64,000 nt of DNA from Lelliottia amnigena (lineage in GTDB: Bacteria > Pseudomonadota > Gammaproteobacteria > Enterobacterales > Enterobacteriaceae), in contig LR134135.1 in NCBI GenBank assembly GCA_900635465.1, positions 2,480,001-2,544,000 of the forward strand. The letters are read 5' to 3'. Positions 29,887 to 39,872 of this stretch are shown piece after piece. The position numbers were made by a program, and so were the translations under genes. Numbering within the stretch: the stretch's first letter is position 1; each line of letters begins with the position of its first letter. Below the pieces are notes generated by a model. That model was given only the letters and a program-made list of their open reading frames with translations. It made no database searches and was not told the DNA's origin.

Positions 29887-31797
29887 TTACTCCGCCGTTG
29901 GATTCGCCAGGAAACGCACGGCACGGTTGATGTCGCGCGTGCGCGGCGCGGGCGGCAGGCTTGCCAGAAACGTGGCGCCGTAGGGACGCATCACCAGACG
30001 GTTATCGCAGATAACCAGCACGCCGCGATCGTCGATATCACGAATCAGACGTCCCACGCCCTGTTTCAGGGTAATCACCGCATCCGGCAATTGCACGTCA
30101 TCAAACGGATCGCCACCACGTATGCGACAATCTTCCATGCGCGCTTTGAGCAGCGGATCGTCGGGTGAGGTAAACGGTAATTTGTCGATAATCACCAGCG
30201 ACAGCGCATCGCCGCGTACGTCCACCCCTTCCCAGAAACTGCTGGTCGCCACCAGCAACGCGTTACCGGCGGCGACAAACTGCTGCAAAAGTTGTCCTTT
30301 GCTGGTTTCACCCTGTAACAGGACGGGGAGCGTCATCGTGGCGCGAAACTGCTCTGCCAGGTCGCGCATCATTGCGTGCGACGTACACAGCATAAAGCAA
30401 CGGCCATTGTTGGCTTCGATCATCGGTTTAAGCATCGCCGCCAGATGCCGCGCTGCGCCCGGTTGATTAGGCAGCGGTAAATTGCGCGGGACGCAGAGCA
30501 ATGCCTGCGTTTCGTAATCAAACGGGCTCGGCAGCAACAGGGATTCGGTGTTTTCAATACCCAGACGTTCGGTGAAGTGGTGGAGATCGTCATTCACCGA
30601 CAGCGTGGCGGAGGTAAAAATCCAGCTGCCCGGTTTCTGGGCCATCACTTCTTTGAATTTATCCGCCACGGTCAGCGGCGTCAGGGCCAGCGTGAACTGC
30701 CGAGCGGTGCATTCGTACCAGTAGCTAAAACCAGGCTGGTTGGTCTCTTTCAGGCGTTTCAGACGGGTGCGATAGAGCGTGGCGCGTTCAAATGCCGCAT
30801 CCAGCAAGGCGCTACGGCCAAGCGACAGTTTCGCCACGTCGTAGCACAACTCCAGCGCGTCATCAAGAAGCAACAGCGCGCGTTGGATATTGCTGTCAGC
30901 CAGCAGCTCACGAAGATTACCGCGAAAACCGGGCTCCCCCAGTTGCAGGCGGAAATCCTGCGCGCTTTGCGCGAGACGATCGGCGCATTTTTGCAACTGC
31001 TGGGTGTCGCGTAATTCAGTGCGGTAGGCAATGGTGAAATCTTTGGCGAGATCCTGCAACTGACGGCTGGACAGTGACTGACCAAAATACTGGCTGGCGA
31101 TATCCGGTAACTGATGCGCTTCATCGAAAATCATCACTTCCGCTTCCGGGATCAGTTCGCCAAATCCGCTGTCTTTAACCACCATATCTGCCAGGAATAA
31201 GTGATGGTTAACCACCACCACGTCGGCGTCCATCGCGGTTTTACGCGCTTTGACGACAAAACAATCTTTATACAGAGGGCAGTCGCTGCCCAGGCAGTTA
31301 TCGTTGGTGCTGGTGACCAGCGGCCACGCCTGAGAATCTTCCGCGACGCTGGCGCAAGTGCTGATGTCCCCGTCGGTGGTTTGATTCGCCCACGCACGCA
31401 AAATAATCACATCGCTGAGGGTTTGTACCGGGAGGTCGCCGCCCGCAAGAGCCTGTGCTTCAAGGCGCTCCAGACAGAGATAGTTTGAGCGGCCTTTCAG
31501 CAGCGCCAGACGGCCTTTATAGTTCAGCGCCTTAGCGACCGTCGGCAAATCGCGGCTGTAAAGCTGATCCTGCAACGCTTTCGATCCCGTAGAGATGATC
31601 ACTTTCTTTTTTGCGCGCAACGCCGGCGCAAGATAGGCGTAGGTTTTACCCGTGCCGGTTCCCGCCTCAACCACCAGGGGTTGAGTGTTTTGAATGGCGC
31701 GGGTCACCGCTTCCGCCATATGCCGTTGCGGCTCACGCGGCTTGAAACCGGGAATCGCCTGCGCTAACTGACCCTCTGCTGCAAAATCGTCTGCCAC
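29887..31797 (-). CDS. yoaA: DinG-family ATP-dependent helicase YoaA
   Basis: YoaA is an iron-sulfur superfamily 2 helicase that acts with the DNA polymerase III chi subunit in tolerance of replication blocks. The Walker A motif EAGTGTGKTYAYLAP is near residue 42. Cysteines near residues 111, 171, 176 and 182 (CASVAEDSQAWP to NDNCLGSDCPLYKDC) suit the 4Fe-4S cluster. The DEAH box FDEAHQLPD is near residue 225. QGVGRLIRDIDDRGVLVI near residue 580 is motif VI. The length, 636, equals E. coli. A LexA box overlaps its promoter. Confidence 0.96.
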   Translation of the reverse strand: MADDFAAEGQLAQAIPGFKPREPQRHMAEAVTRAIQNTQPLVVEAGTGTGKTYAYLAPALRAKKKVIISTGSKALQDQLYSRDLPTVAKALNYKGRLALLKGRSNYLCLERLEAQALAGGDLPVQTLSDVIILRAWANQTTDGDISTCASVAEDSQAWPLVTSTNDNCLGSDCPLYKDCFVVKARKTAMDADVVVVNHHLFLADMVVKDSGFGELIPEAEVMIFDEAHQLPDIASQYFGQSLSSRQLQDLAKDFTIAYRTELRDTQQLQKCADRLAQSAQDFRLQLGEPGFRGNLRELLADSNIQRALLLLDDALELCYDVAKLSLGRSALLDAAFERATLYRTRLKRLKETNQPGFSYWYECTARQFTLALTPLTVADKFKEVMAQKPGSWIFTSATLSVNDDLHHFTERLGIENTESLLLPSPFDYETQALLCVPRNLPLPNQPGAARHLAAMLKPMIEANNGRCFMLCTSHAMMRDLAEQFRATMTLPVLLQGETSKGQLLQQFVAAGNALLVATSSFWEGVDVRGDALSLVIIDKLPFTSPDDPLLKARMEDCRIRGGDPFDDVQLPDAVITLKQGVGRLIRDIDDRGVLVICDNRLVMRPYGATFLASLPPAPRTRDINRAVRFLANPTAE

Positions 31798-31809
31798 GTT
31801 TCTCTCTCA

Positions 31810-31825
31810 CTGTATTTTTGCACAG
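31810..31825. promoter_or_regulatory. LexA (SOS) box of yoaA
   Basis: CTGT-ATTTTTGC-ACAG matches the LexA consensus CTGT-N8-ACAG exactly. It lies 12 bases upstream of the yoaA start. E. coli yoaA belongs to the SOS regulon, so damage induction is expected. Confidence 0.85.
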
Positions 31826-31930
31826 GGATTATGTCAGCCCGCCCTCTTCTGTGCCAGTCGAAATAGTGACGAGTGCGGAACAATGTGGCAGTCTTGCCCA
31901 TTGCGATGGAAAATAATCAGGAAAAAATTT

Positions 31931-32275
31931 ATGACAATTTTGCGCATTGATGCCGAAGCCCGCTGGTCTGACGTCGTCGTTCACAACCAAACCATTTATT
32001 ACACCGGCGTGCCGGAAAACCTGGATGCAGACGCATTTGAGCAAACTGCCAATACGCTGGCACAAATTGATGCGATGCTGGAAAAACTGGGCAGCGAAAA
32101 GTCGCGCATTCTGGATGCGACAATTTTCCTGGCAAACAAAGACGATTTCGCGGCGATGAACAAAGCCTGGGATGCGTGGGTGGTGGCGGGTCACGCGCCT
32201 GTACGCTGTACCGTACAAGCCACGCTGATGAAGCCGGAGTATAAGGTCGAGATCAAAATTATCGCGGCGGTTTAA
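31931..32275 (+). CDS. yoaB: RidA-family protein YoaB
   Basis: This 114-residue protein belongs to the YjgF/YER057c/UK114 (Rid) family; some members hydrolyse reactive enamine/imine intermediates. TGVPENLDADAFEQTANTLA near residue 25 and GHAPVRCTVQATLM near residue 87 are family motifs, with the conserved arginine and cysteine in PVRCTVQ. The start at 31931 gives MTILRIDAEARWSD as in E. coli. E. coli carries yoaC next; here only six bases separate yoaB from yoaH, so yoaC is absent. Confidence 0.93.
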   Translation: MTILRIDAEARWSDVVVHNQTIYYTGVPENLDADAFEQTANTLAQIDAMLEKLGSEKSRILDATIFLANKDDFAAMNKAWDAWVVAGHAPVRCTVQATLMKPEYKVEIKIIAAV

Positions 32276-32281
32276 GCCCGA

Positions 32282-32464
32282 TTATTCTTCGTCCTCATCA
32301 TCAAAAAGCGCCACAATCCGCTCGCCGGTATGGGTGGCGCGAATTTCCTGAGCTACCGTGGTAATCGCCTCACCGCTGCTCATGCCCTGGGTCATCAGTT
32401 CCTGAATACGCTCGACTGCTTTTTGCTGCTGTTCGTGGCTCAGAGAAGGTAAACCTGCAAACAT
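32282..32464 (-). CDS. yoaH: UPF0181 small protein YoaH
   Basis: This 60-residue cytoplasmic protein begins [20 protein letters not shown], and the C-terminus is acidic (FDDEDEE). It belongs to the UPF0181 family of unknown function. AGGAG lies six bases before ATG 32464, which fixes the start. It is divergent from pabB. Confidence 0.92.
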
Positions 32465-32525
32465 TGTCAACTCCTGCTAAATTATCCGCGCTCATTATTT
32501 CACGCTGCCCTATAGTATGCCACAC

Positions 32526-33884
32526 ATGAAGACTTTACCCCCTACTGTCATTACATTGCCGTGGCGCCATGACGCCGCCGAATTCTGGTTTGCGCGCTTA
32601 AGCCCGCTTCCCTGGGCAATGTTGCTGCATTCCGGGCATGCGGATCATCCCTATAGCCGCTTTGATATTCTGGTCGCTGACCCGCTGACGACGCTGGTCA
32701 CGCAAGGCGATACGACGCGCATAACCTCTGCGTTCTCGCGTCTGTCTCATGAAGATCCGCTGACGTTACTTGAACAAGAAACCCGTGCGCTGGCACTGCC
32801 TGCGGACCCCAATCCTGACCTGCCTTTTCAGGGCGGGGCGCTGGGCCTTTTCGGTTACGATTTGGGTCGTCGGTTTGAAACGCTGCCCGATATCGCGCAG
32901 AGTGATATTTCGCTGCCGGATATGGCCGTGGGATTGTATGACTGGGCAATCATTGTCGATCACCACAAAAAAGTGGTTTCGCTCCTCAGCCATTCGGACG
33001 TGAATGCTCGTCTGGCGTGGATCGACGCGCAACCCGAACCCGAGACGGCTGCGTTTTCTCTGACGTCTGCCTGGCACTCAAATATGCGCGCTGAGGACTA
33101 TGCCGATAAGTTCGGGCAGGTGCAGGCGTATTTACACAGCGGTGACTGCTATCAGGTGAATCTCGCCCAACGATTCGAGGCTACGTACCGGGGAGATGAG
33201 TGGCAGGCGTTTACACGTTTAAACGCGAATAATCGTGCGCCGTTCAGCGCGTTTCTACGCCTGGAACAGGGCGCGATCCTGAGCCTGTCGCCAGAGCGTT
33301 TTATACATCTGGCGGACGGAACAATTCAGACGCGCCCGATCAAAGGCACGCTTCCGCGCCTGTCAGACCCAGCAGCGGATCGCGAGCAGGCCGAAAAACT
33401 GGCCGCATCGCCGAAAGATCGCGCCGAGAATCTGATGATTGTCGACTTAATGCGTAACGATATTGGCCGCGTTGCGGTTCCGGGGAGCGTGCGCGTCCCT
33501 GAACTGTTTGTCGTGGAGCCGTTCCCGGCGGTTCACCATCTGGTCAGCACCATTACAGCGCAACTTCCTGCCAGCCGTTCCGCCTGCGATCTGCTGCGCG
33601 CGGCGTTTCCTGGCGGGTCCATCACCGGTGCTCCGAAAGTCCGCGCAATGCAAATTATCGACGAACTGGAGCCGCATCGTCGTAACGCCTGGTGCGGCAG
33701 CATTGGTTATGTGAGCGTGTGCGGCACCATGGACACCAGCATTACCATTCGTACCCTGACGGCCTGCGACGGAAAACTCTATTGTTCTGCGGGAGGCGGG
33801 ATCGTGGCGGACAGTCAAGTCGATGCTGAATATCAGGAAACATTTGATAAAGTAAACCGCATCCTGCAACAACTGGAGAGCTAA
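32526..33884 (+). CDS. pabB: aminodeoxychorismate synthase component 1
   Basis: PabB joins ammonia, supplied by PabA, to chorismate to form 4-amino-4-deoxychorismate for folate synthesis. The chorismate-binding domain fills the C-terminal half. QTRPIKGTLPR near residue 270 holds the catalytic lysine; DRAENLMIVDLMRNDIGRVA near residue 300 and FPGGSITGAPKVRAMQIIDE near residue 362 follow. The start at 32526 (MKTLPPTVITLPW) follows E. coli; a start three codons earlier is possible. nudL starts three bases after the stop, so they are co-transcribed. Confidence 0.96.
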   Translation: MKTLPPTVITLPWRHDAAEFWFARLSPLPWAMLLHSGHADHPYSRFDILVADPLTTLVTQGDTTRITSAFSRLSHEDPLTLLEQETRALALPADPNPDLPFQGGALGLFGYDLGRRFETLPDIAQSDISLPDMAVGLYDWAIIVDHHKKVVSLLSHSDVNARLAWIDAQPEPETAAFSLTSAWHSNMRAEDYADKFGQVQAYLHSGDCYQVNLAQRFEATYRGDEWQAFTRLNANNRAPFSAFLRLEQGAILSLSPERFIHLADGTIQTRPIKGTLPRLSDPAADREQAEKLAASPKDRAENLMIVDLMRNDIGRVAVPGSVRVPELFVVEPFPAVHHLVSTITAQLPASRSACDLLRAAFPGGSITGAPKVRAMQIIDELEPHRRNAWCGSIGYVSVCGTMDTSITIRTLTACDGKLYCSAGGGIVADSQVDAEYQETFDKVNRILQQLES

Positions 33885-33887
33885 CGG

Positions 33888-34466
33888 ATGGAGACTCACG
33901 ATTTAACTCTGGATGATTTTTTGTCACGTTTTCAGCTCTTGCGTCCGAAGATTAGTCGCGACGTGTTGAACAGCCGCCAGGCCGCGGTGCTTATCCCGGT
34001 GGTGCGTCGCGAACAGCCGGGACTGTTACTCACCAAACGCTCATCCCACATGCGTAAGCACCCGGGTCAAGTGGCGTTTCCCGGCGGTGCGGTAGATTCA
34101 ACAGATGCGTCGTTGATTGCTGCCGCGCTGCGAGAGGCTCACGAAGAAGTCGCCATTCCACCGGAAGTGGTTGAGATTATTGGCGTGCTGCCGCCCGTTG
34201 ATAGCGTCACCGGATTTCAGGTCACACCCGTCGTGGGGATTATTCCGCCCGATCTTCATTATCATGCGAGTGAAGAGGAAGTTGCCGCCGTATTCGAAAT
34301 GCCGCTGAGCGAAGCGCTGCGTCTGAGCCGCTATCATCCGCTGGATATTCAGCGTCGTGGGCACGATCACCGCGTGTGGTTATCCTGGTATCAGCATTAT
34401 TTTGTCTGGGGCATGACGGCGGGGATTATTCGCGAACTGGCTCTGCAAATTGGAATGAAGCCTTAA
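33888..34466 (+). CDS. nudL: Nudix hydrolase NudL (CoA pyrophosphatase type)
   Basis: This 192-residue Nudix protein is predicted to hydrolyse CoA or related nucleoside diphosphates. [20 protein letters not shown] near residue 57 is the family-specific motif before the Nudix box, and REAHEEVAI near residue 83 provides the RE-x2-EE catalytic glutamates. It is the second gene of the pabB-nudL unit, as in E. coli. The length is identical to E. coli. Confidence 0.94.
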   Translation: METHDLTLDDFLSRFQLLRPKISRDVLNSRQAAVLIPVVRREQPGLLLTKRSSHMRKHPGQVAFPGGAVDSTDASLIAAALREAHEEVAIPPEVVEIIGVLPPVDSVTGFQVTPVVGIIPPDLHYHASEEEVAAVFEMPLSEALRLSRYHPLDIQRRGHDHRVWLSWYQHYFVWGMTAGIIRELALQIGMKP

Positions 34467-34742
34467 TTCTAACTTCAATGTTTCAACTCAATGCTTCAAC
34501 TCCGGGTGCGTGAATTTTGTGACGCGCATCCCTCTCCTGCCTGCCGAAATCATGAGCATATATACTTTACTCCATGGTTGCTGACACAAGTTTACCGTAG
34601 CGCCCTCGGCATTAGTAAATTCACTCAAAATCATTAGTTTTATTCATGTGAATAGTTCAGCCGATCCCAGGGTTCCCTCTTACACTATGCGCAGTTATAA
34701 CATCGTTACTGGAACCCCAGTAACCCTGTCAGGAGTGAGAAA

Positions 34743-36107
34743 GTGATTAGTATATTCGACATGTTCAAAGTGGGGATCGGTCCATCCTCTTCCCACACTG
34801 TAGGGCCGATGAAGGCCGGTAAACAGTTCGTCGATGATCTGGTCGAAAAAGGATTACTGGAAAGCGTTACCCGCGTAGCTGTAGATGTCTACGGTTCGCT
34901 GTCATTGACGGGTAAAGGCCACCACACCGATATCGCCATTATTATGGGTCTGGCTGGAAATATGCCGGACACTGTTGATATTGACGCCATTCCGGCGTTC
35001 ATTCGAGACGTAGAAACACGCGGTCGCCTGCTGCTGGCAAAAGGTCAGCACGAAGTGGATTTCCCGCATGACGACGGCATGCGTTTTCGCAGTGATAACC
35101 TGTCACTGCACGAGAACGGAATGCAGATCCACGCCTTTAACGGCGACAAAGTGGTGTACAGCAAAACCTATTACTCCATCGGCGGCGGTTTTATCGTCGA
35201 TGAAGAACACTTTGGTAAAGACACAACGGGCGACGTTAACGTGCCGTATCCGTTTAAATCCGCCAAAGAGATGCTCGATTATTGCCACGAAACCGGCTTG
35301 TCCCTTTCCGGGATGGTGATGCAAAACGAACTGGCATTGCACAGCAAAAGCGAAATTGAAGCCTATTTTGGCAACGTCTGGACAACTATGCAGGCGTGTA
35401 TCGACCGGGGGATCAACACCGAAGGCGTGTTGCCAGGTCCGCTGCGCGTTCCGCGTCGTGCGTCCGCTCTGCGTCGCATGCTGGTCACCACGGACAAATT
35501 CTCTAACGATCCGATGAATGTGATCGATTGGGTGAATATGTTCGCGCTGGCGGTCAACGAAGAAAACGCCGCAGGCGGCCGTGTGGTCACCGCGCCAACA
35601 AACGGCGCATGCGGTATCGTCCCGGCGGTTCTGGCCTATTACGATCACTTTATCGAACCGGTCACCACTGACATTTATATCCGTTATTTCCTCGCAGCGG
35701 GTGCTGTTGGCGCGCTGTACAAAATGAACGCGTCTATCTCTGGCGCTGAAGTGGGCTGTCAGGGTGAAGTGGGCGTAGCGTGTTCGATGGCAGCGGCAGG
35801 TCTGGCAGAGCTGCTTGGCGCAAGCCCGGAGCAGGTTTGCGTGGCGGCTGAGATCGGCATGGAGCATAACCTGGGTCTGACGTGTGACCCGGTTGCCGGT
35901 CAGGTACAGGTTCCGTGCATCGAGCGTAACGCGATTGCATCCGTTAAGGCGATCAACGCCACACGCATGGCGATGCGCCGTACCAGCGAACCCCGCGTTT
36001 CGCTGGATAAGGTCATCGAAACCATGTACGAAACCGGTAAAGACATGAACGCTAAATACCGTGAAACCTCTCGCGGTGGTCTGGCGATCAAAGTGCAGTG
36101 TGACTAA
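34743..36107 (+). CDS. sdaA: L-serine deaminase I
   Basis: SdaA is an iron-sulfur enzyme that converts L-serine to pyruvate and ammonia. The start is GTG at 34743 with AGGAG upstream, as in E. coli. [16 protein letters not shown] near residue 11 is the beta-domain motif. [20 protein letters not shown] near residue 280 and [16 protein letters not shown] near residue 338 follow, then [20 protein letters not shown] near residue 380. Cysteines in the last two segments bind the 4Fe-4S cluster. The length, 454, is identical to E. coli. A 276-bp spacer upstream holds its promoter; I identify no operator there. Confidence 0.97.
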   Translation: MISIFDMFKVGIGPSSSHTVGPMKAGKQFVDDLVEKGLLESVTRVAVDVYGSLSLTGKGHHTDIAIIMGLAGNMPDTVDIDAIPAFIRDVETRGRLLLAKGQHEVDFPHDDGMRFRSDNLSLHENGMQIHAFNGDKVVYSKTYYSIGGGFIVDEEHFGKDTTGDVNVPYPFKSAKEMLDYCHETGLSLSGMVMQNELALHSKSEIEAYFGNVWTTMQACIDRGINTEGVLPGPLRVPRRASALRRMLVTTDKFSNDPMNVIDWVNMFALAVNEENAAGGRVVTAPTNGACGIVPAVLAYYDHFIEPVTTDIYIRYFLAAGAVGALYKMNASISGAEVGCQGEVGVACSMAAAGLAELLGASPEQVCVAAEIGMEHNLGLTCDPVAGQVQVPCIERNAIASVKAINATRMAMRRTSEPRVSLDKVIETMYETGKDMNAKYRETSRGGLAIKVQCD

Positions 36108-36129
36108 GCACAGCGCCTGATATCTCCCC

Positions 36130-36162
36130 TCGCCCATCTGCAACGGATGGGCGAAATTTTTT
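36130..36162 (+). terminator. sdaA terminator
   Basis: TCGCCCATC and GATGGGCGA arms around a seven-base loop, followed by AATTTTTT, 23 bases after the sdaA stop. Confidence 0.85.
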
Positions 36163-36249
36163 CCCTTTCTCGTCAGCGTAATATTTCCCCACTACACTTG
36201 CTTTGTTGCCTCTGGCATTTGGTGTCGGCGGCGTATCAGGCGGCCTTTC

Positions 36250-37848
36250 ATGCAAACGGCACAAAGGATCATAAAAAAATATCGCCAAAAACGCGTCATC
36301 GTCTGTGTGATGGTGGCGCTTCTTACGCTCATTCTGACGTTGGGCATCCGCTTTATTTCGCAGCGTAATTTAAATCAGGAACGCATCCAGGCCTTTGCGA
36401 CCCATTCCGTAAATGCACTGGATAAGATTCTGATGCCCTTGCAAAAAGGACGCGATGAGTTGCAAACATTAGTTGGCGTTCCCTGCTCTGAGGCCCATCT
36501 GATGCTGCGTAAGCGGGCTGCGGCATTGCAAACGGTACGTTCAATTACCCTTGTTAAAGAGGGCATTCTGTACTGCTCCAGTATTTTTGGTGACCGTAAC
36601 GTTCAGATTCGCCTGACTCAACCCGCCTTACCGTCCAGCCAGCCTCAGCTCATCTTGACGACCGACAAGTCGTTACTCAAAGGCAGCCCTATTTTGATTC
36701 AGTGGTATCCCGCCTCAGATACCGGAGAAGACGGCGTCATGCAGGTGGTGAATATCGATCTCATCACCAAAATAATGCTTGAGCCGCAAAGTCCGCTGAT
36801 CACCGACGTCAGCCTGAAAGTCGGGAATAAATTCCTTCGCGATGGTCAGAACGTCACGGATACGCTGAACGTCCCTGAAGACAGTATGATTCTGCCCCAG
36901 TCCTCTGCGCATTTTCCTTTTACTATCCTGGTCAGCGGCCCTGGCGCCAGTGAACTGGCGTTGAAAAACTTGCCCTCACAACTTCCGCTGGCGGTATTGA
37001 TAAGCCTGCTGCTGGGCTATATTGCCTGGCTTGCTACCGCCAGTCGCATGAGCTTTACCTGGGAAATTAATCTCGGATTAGCCGCGCGGGAGTTTGAGCT
37101 TTTTTGCCAGCCGCTGCTCAATGCCCGCACACAAAAATGCGTCGGCGTGGAGATCCTGTTGCGGTGGAATAATCCTCGTCAGGGCTGGATATCCCCGGAC
37201 GTTTTTATCCCACTGGCGGAGGAACATAATTTGATTGTTCCCCTGACGCGCTACGTGATGATTGAAACGGTCCGCCAGATTGGCTATTTCCCCGCCAACA
37301 AGGGATTTCATATTGGCATTAACGTGGCGGCCAGCCATTTTCGCAACGGTACTTTGCTTCATGATCTGAATCGCTATTGGTTTAGCGCGCATCCAAAACA
37401 ACAGTTGATCCTTGAACTTACTGAGCGCGATGCCCTGCTGGATGGGGATTATCGACTGGTTCGCGAGTTACACCGCAAACAGGTGAAGCTGGCCATTGAT
37501 GATTTTGGTACGGGGAACAGTTCCCTGTCATGGCTGGAAAAATTACGCCCTGACGTGCTCAAAATTGATAAGTCTTTCACGATGGCATTGGGTACGGACG
37601 CGGTGAATTCCACGGTGACGGATATTATTATCGCATTGGGTCAACGGCTCAATATTGAGCTGGTGGCGGAAGGCGTGGAAACACAGGAACAGGCACGTTA
37701 TCTGCGCCATCATGGGGTGAATACGTTGCAGGGATTTTTATATGCGCGGCCAATGCCGCTCAAGGATTTTCCGAAATGGCTGGCGGAGAGTTCACCCCCG
37801 CCAGCGCAGCGTAACGGGCATATTTTGAGAATTATGCCGTTACGTTAA
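36250..37848 (+). CDS. pdeD: c-di-GMP phosphodiesterase PdeD (CSS-EAL)
   Basis: PdeD hydrolyses c-di-GMP and has a periplasmic redox-sensing CSS domain between two membrane segments (about residues 17-38 and 240-262). The CSS motif is seen in LYCSSIFG near residue 106, with the partner cysteine in GVPCSEAHL near residue 77. The EAL domain begins near residue 278: VGVEILLRWNNPRQGW carries EIL in place of EAL, as in E. coli. NVAASHF, LELTERDALLD and DDFGTGNSSLSWLEKLRPDV complete the catalytic set. The length, 532, equals E. coli. It works on the same second messenger that YcgR senses. Confidence 0.95.
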   Translation: MQTAQRIIKKYRQKRVIVCVMVALLTLILTLGIRFISQRNLNQERIQAFATHSVNALDKILMPLQKGRDELQTLVGVPCSEAHLMLRKRAAALQTVRSITLVKEGILYCSSIFGDRNVQIRLTQPALPSSQPQLILTTDKSLLKGSPILIQWYPASDTGEDGVMQVVNIDLITKIMLEPQSPLITDVSLKVGNKFLRDGQNVTDTLNVPEDSMILPQSSAHFPFTILVSGPGASELALKNLPSQLPLAVLISLLLGYIAWLATASRMSFTWEINLGLAAREFELFCQPLLNARTQKCVGVEILLRWNNPRQGWISPDVFIPLAEEHNLIVPLTRYVMIETVRQIGYFPANKGFHIGINVAASHFRNGTLLHDLNRYWFSAHPKQQLILELTERDALLDGDYRLVRELHRKQVKLAIDDFGTGNSSLSWLEKLRPDVLKIDKSFTMALGTDAVNSTVTDIIIALGQRLNIELVAEGVETQEQARYLRHHGVNTLQGFLYARPMPLKDFPKWLAESSPPPAQRNGHILRIMPLR

Positions 37849-37854
37849 GACAGA

Positions 37855-39412
37855 TTACTCTTCGTCGTCGTGCGCAGACTGTTCTTTAACAATACGCACC
37901 AGGTCAACGCGATAATCGTTCGCTTCCACGATCGTGATTTGCAGCGGCGGCAGCTCAATGATATCGCCCGTGCGCGGAATCTGTCCGTTCACAGCAATCA
38001 CCAAACCCGCCACGGTGGCGATGTCTTCTTCATCATTAATGATGTTATCAAGACCCAACGTGTGCTGCAGCGCATGCAGGTCCGTCGCGCCTTTAACCAG
38101 CCAACCGTTGCCATCCGCAACGATTTCTGGCGTTTCATCGGCATCCGGAAATTCGCCGGCGATCGCTTCAAGCACGTCCAGCGGTGTCACCAGACCTTGC
38201 ACCACGCCAAATTCGTTGGTCACGATCACAAAACTACCGCGAGCACGACGCAGAACGCTAAGCAGGTTGATAGGGTCCAGCGTTTCCGGAACCACTATCG
38301 CGGGGGTCGCGGCGGCAATCGCTTCGACGTTCGCCCCCTCTTCCAGACCGACCAGCATCTCTTTAGCGCGAACCACACCGATGATTTCATCCAGTTCGCC
38401 ACGACAGACCGGGAACAGGCTGTGCGGGGACGACAGCAGTTGCTGACGGATTTCATCCACGCTCAGATTGGCATCAACCCAGCTGATTTCACCCCGTGGC
38501 GTCATGATGCCGCGCAGTGAGCGGGAGGCGAGCGAAAGCACGCCGTTAATCATGTAGCGTTCTTGTTCGACAAAAGCGCCAACCGGTACAGGAACCGGGG
38601 CATTACCCGCAGATTCAGGCTGTACAGACTGACGACGGCCCCCCCATCAGACGCAAAATGGCGTCGGCGGTACGGGCGCGCAGCGGTTGGTTAGACTGCT
38701 GTTTGATGAAGTTTCGGCTCGCAATCTGGTTGAACAGCTCGATAATAATCGAGAAGCCGATCGCGGCGTACAGGTAGCCTTTCGGAATATGGAAGCCGAA
38801 ACCTTCAGCGACCAGACTCAGGCCAATCATCAACAGAAAGCTTAAACACAGGACCACCACTGTGGGATGTTCGTTCACAAAACGCGTCAGCGGCTTAGAA
38901 GCCAGCAGCATCACGGCCATCGCAATAACGACCGCCGCCATCATCACCGGCAGATGGTTTACCATGCCGACCGCAGTAATCACCGCATCCAGTGAGAATA
39001 CGGCATCAAGCACTACAATCTGCATGACGACGACCCAAAAACTCGCATACCCCTTGCCGTGACCATCGTCGTGCTGCCGGTTTTCCAGCCGCTCATGCAA
39101 CTCTGTCGTCGCTTTGAAGAGCAGGAACAGGCCCCCCACCAGCATGATCAGGTCACGACCGGAGAAGGTGAAATCCCAGACGGTGAACAACGGTTTGGTC
39201 AGCGTGACCATCCACGAAATGACGGACAGCAGCGCAAGACGCATAATTAGCGCCAGCGAAAGACCGATTAAACGCGCTTTGTCGCGCTGTTTTGGCGGCA
39301 GCTTATCCGCGAGGATGGCGATGAACACCAGGTTGTCGATACCAAGAACAATTTCGAGCACAACCAGCGTGAGTAATCCCACCCAGATTGACGGGTCCAT
39401 TAAGAATTCCAT
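37855..39412 (-). CDS. yoaE: TerC/CBS/CorC-domain membrane protein YoaE, frameshifted here
   Basis: YoaE has an N-terminal TerC-like membrane domain of about seven segments ([20 protein letters not shown] near residue 18; [16 protein letters not shown] near residue 133). Two CBS domains follow ([20 protein letters not shown] near residue 300), then a CorC/HlyC transporter-associated domain. Its role is unknown; relatives export metal ions. An extra G in a G-run near 38640 breaks the frame after LRLMGG. Removing it gives [11 protein letters not shown] and 518 residues, as in E. coli. AGGAG precedes the ATG and lies inside an overlapping upstream ORF. It is convergent with pdeD, six bases apart. 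Confidence 0.93.
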
Positions 39413-39588
39413 GACAAGCTCCTGCTAAAGGAATGACAAAACGGCGCCACGGAAGAAGTGGGCGAAATGGCGGTAGACATGTTCAACGTGTGGCGAGAAT
39501 CGCCGGCGAGCGAGGCGCTAAATGGCCTGGTAGATGACTGACGTCGGTGACGGTCCATACAGTGGGCTAAGCCCTTTACTCCTGTCAA
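39400..39588 (-). CDS. possible upstream ORF overlapping yoaE (yoaL-like)
   Basis: This frame in the yoaE leader ends at 39400, 13 bases inside yoaE, and is in a different frame. It can start at TTG 39588 or at ATG 39558 ([20 protein letters not shown]) and ends [13 protein letters not shown]. The yoaE ribosome site lies inside it, which is the layout of translational coupling. I recall that E. coli has a reported small ORF, yoaL, overlapping the start of yoaE. I cannot confirm that this is its orthologue. Confidence 0.4.
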   Translation of the reverse strand: MTGVKGLAHCMDRHRRQSSTRPFSASLAGDSRHTLNMSTAISPTSSVAPFCHSFSRSLSWNS

Positions 39589-39872
39589 TTAAACGGAGGC
39601 TAAACATATCAGAGACAATAGGTTTTTAGCAAAGATTTACTTTCCTTTGCAAAGTTCTGTAACAGAGTCGATTTTGATTTGGGATAAATCTGTTCTACAT
39701 CGCTAAATTACGGATCTTCATCACATAAATTATTTTTTCACTGTCTAAAATAATTCCCGGAAGTCTTATTTAATTGAACTCTAACCCTTATCTGAATCGA
39801 TTCGGTTCGCCGGGGAAGATTCTCAGTACGACTGCCTGGCAGGCGTATTAATGATAATAAAGGAGGTAGCAA
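39413..39872. other. yoaE/manX divergent intergenic region
   Basis: This 460-bp spacer holds the yoaE leader with its possible upstream ORF on the left and the manXYZ promoter region on the right. The manX side is AT-rich and contains a long inverted repeat at 39728-39755 and a TCACA half-site at 39721-39725 of CRP type. AAAGGAGG at 39859 is a strong ribosome site for manX. Confidence 0.5.
39728..39755. promoter_or_regulatory. inverted repeat upstream of manX, candidate Mlc operator
   Basis: AATTATTTT and AAAATAATT are perfect 9-bp arms with a 10-base spacer. Mlc and NagC operators are AT-rich repeats of ATTTT-type arms with similar spacing, and E. coli manXYZ is repressed by Mlc. The site lies 118 bases upstream of the manX start. 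Confidence 0.5.

Noticed and set aside
32276..32281. Looked for yoaC between yoaB and yoaH
   Set aside because: Only six bases separate the two genes, so yoaC is absent rather than missed.
35103..36143. 346-codon minus-strand frame opposite sdaA
   Set aside because: It is antisense to sdaA, with histidine- and arginine-rich composition typical of shadow frames in GC-rich coding DNA.
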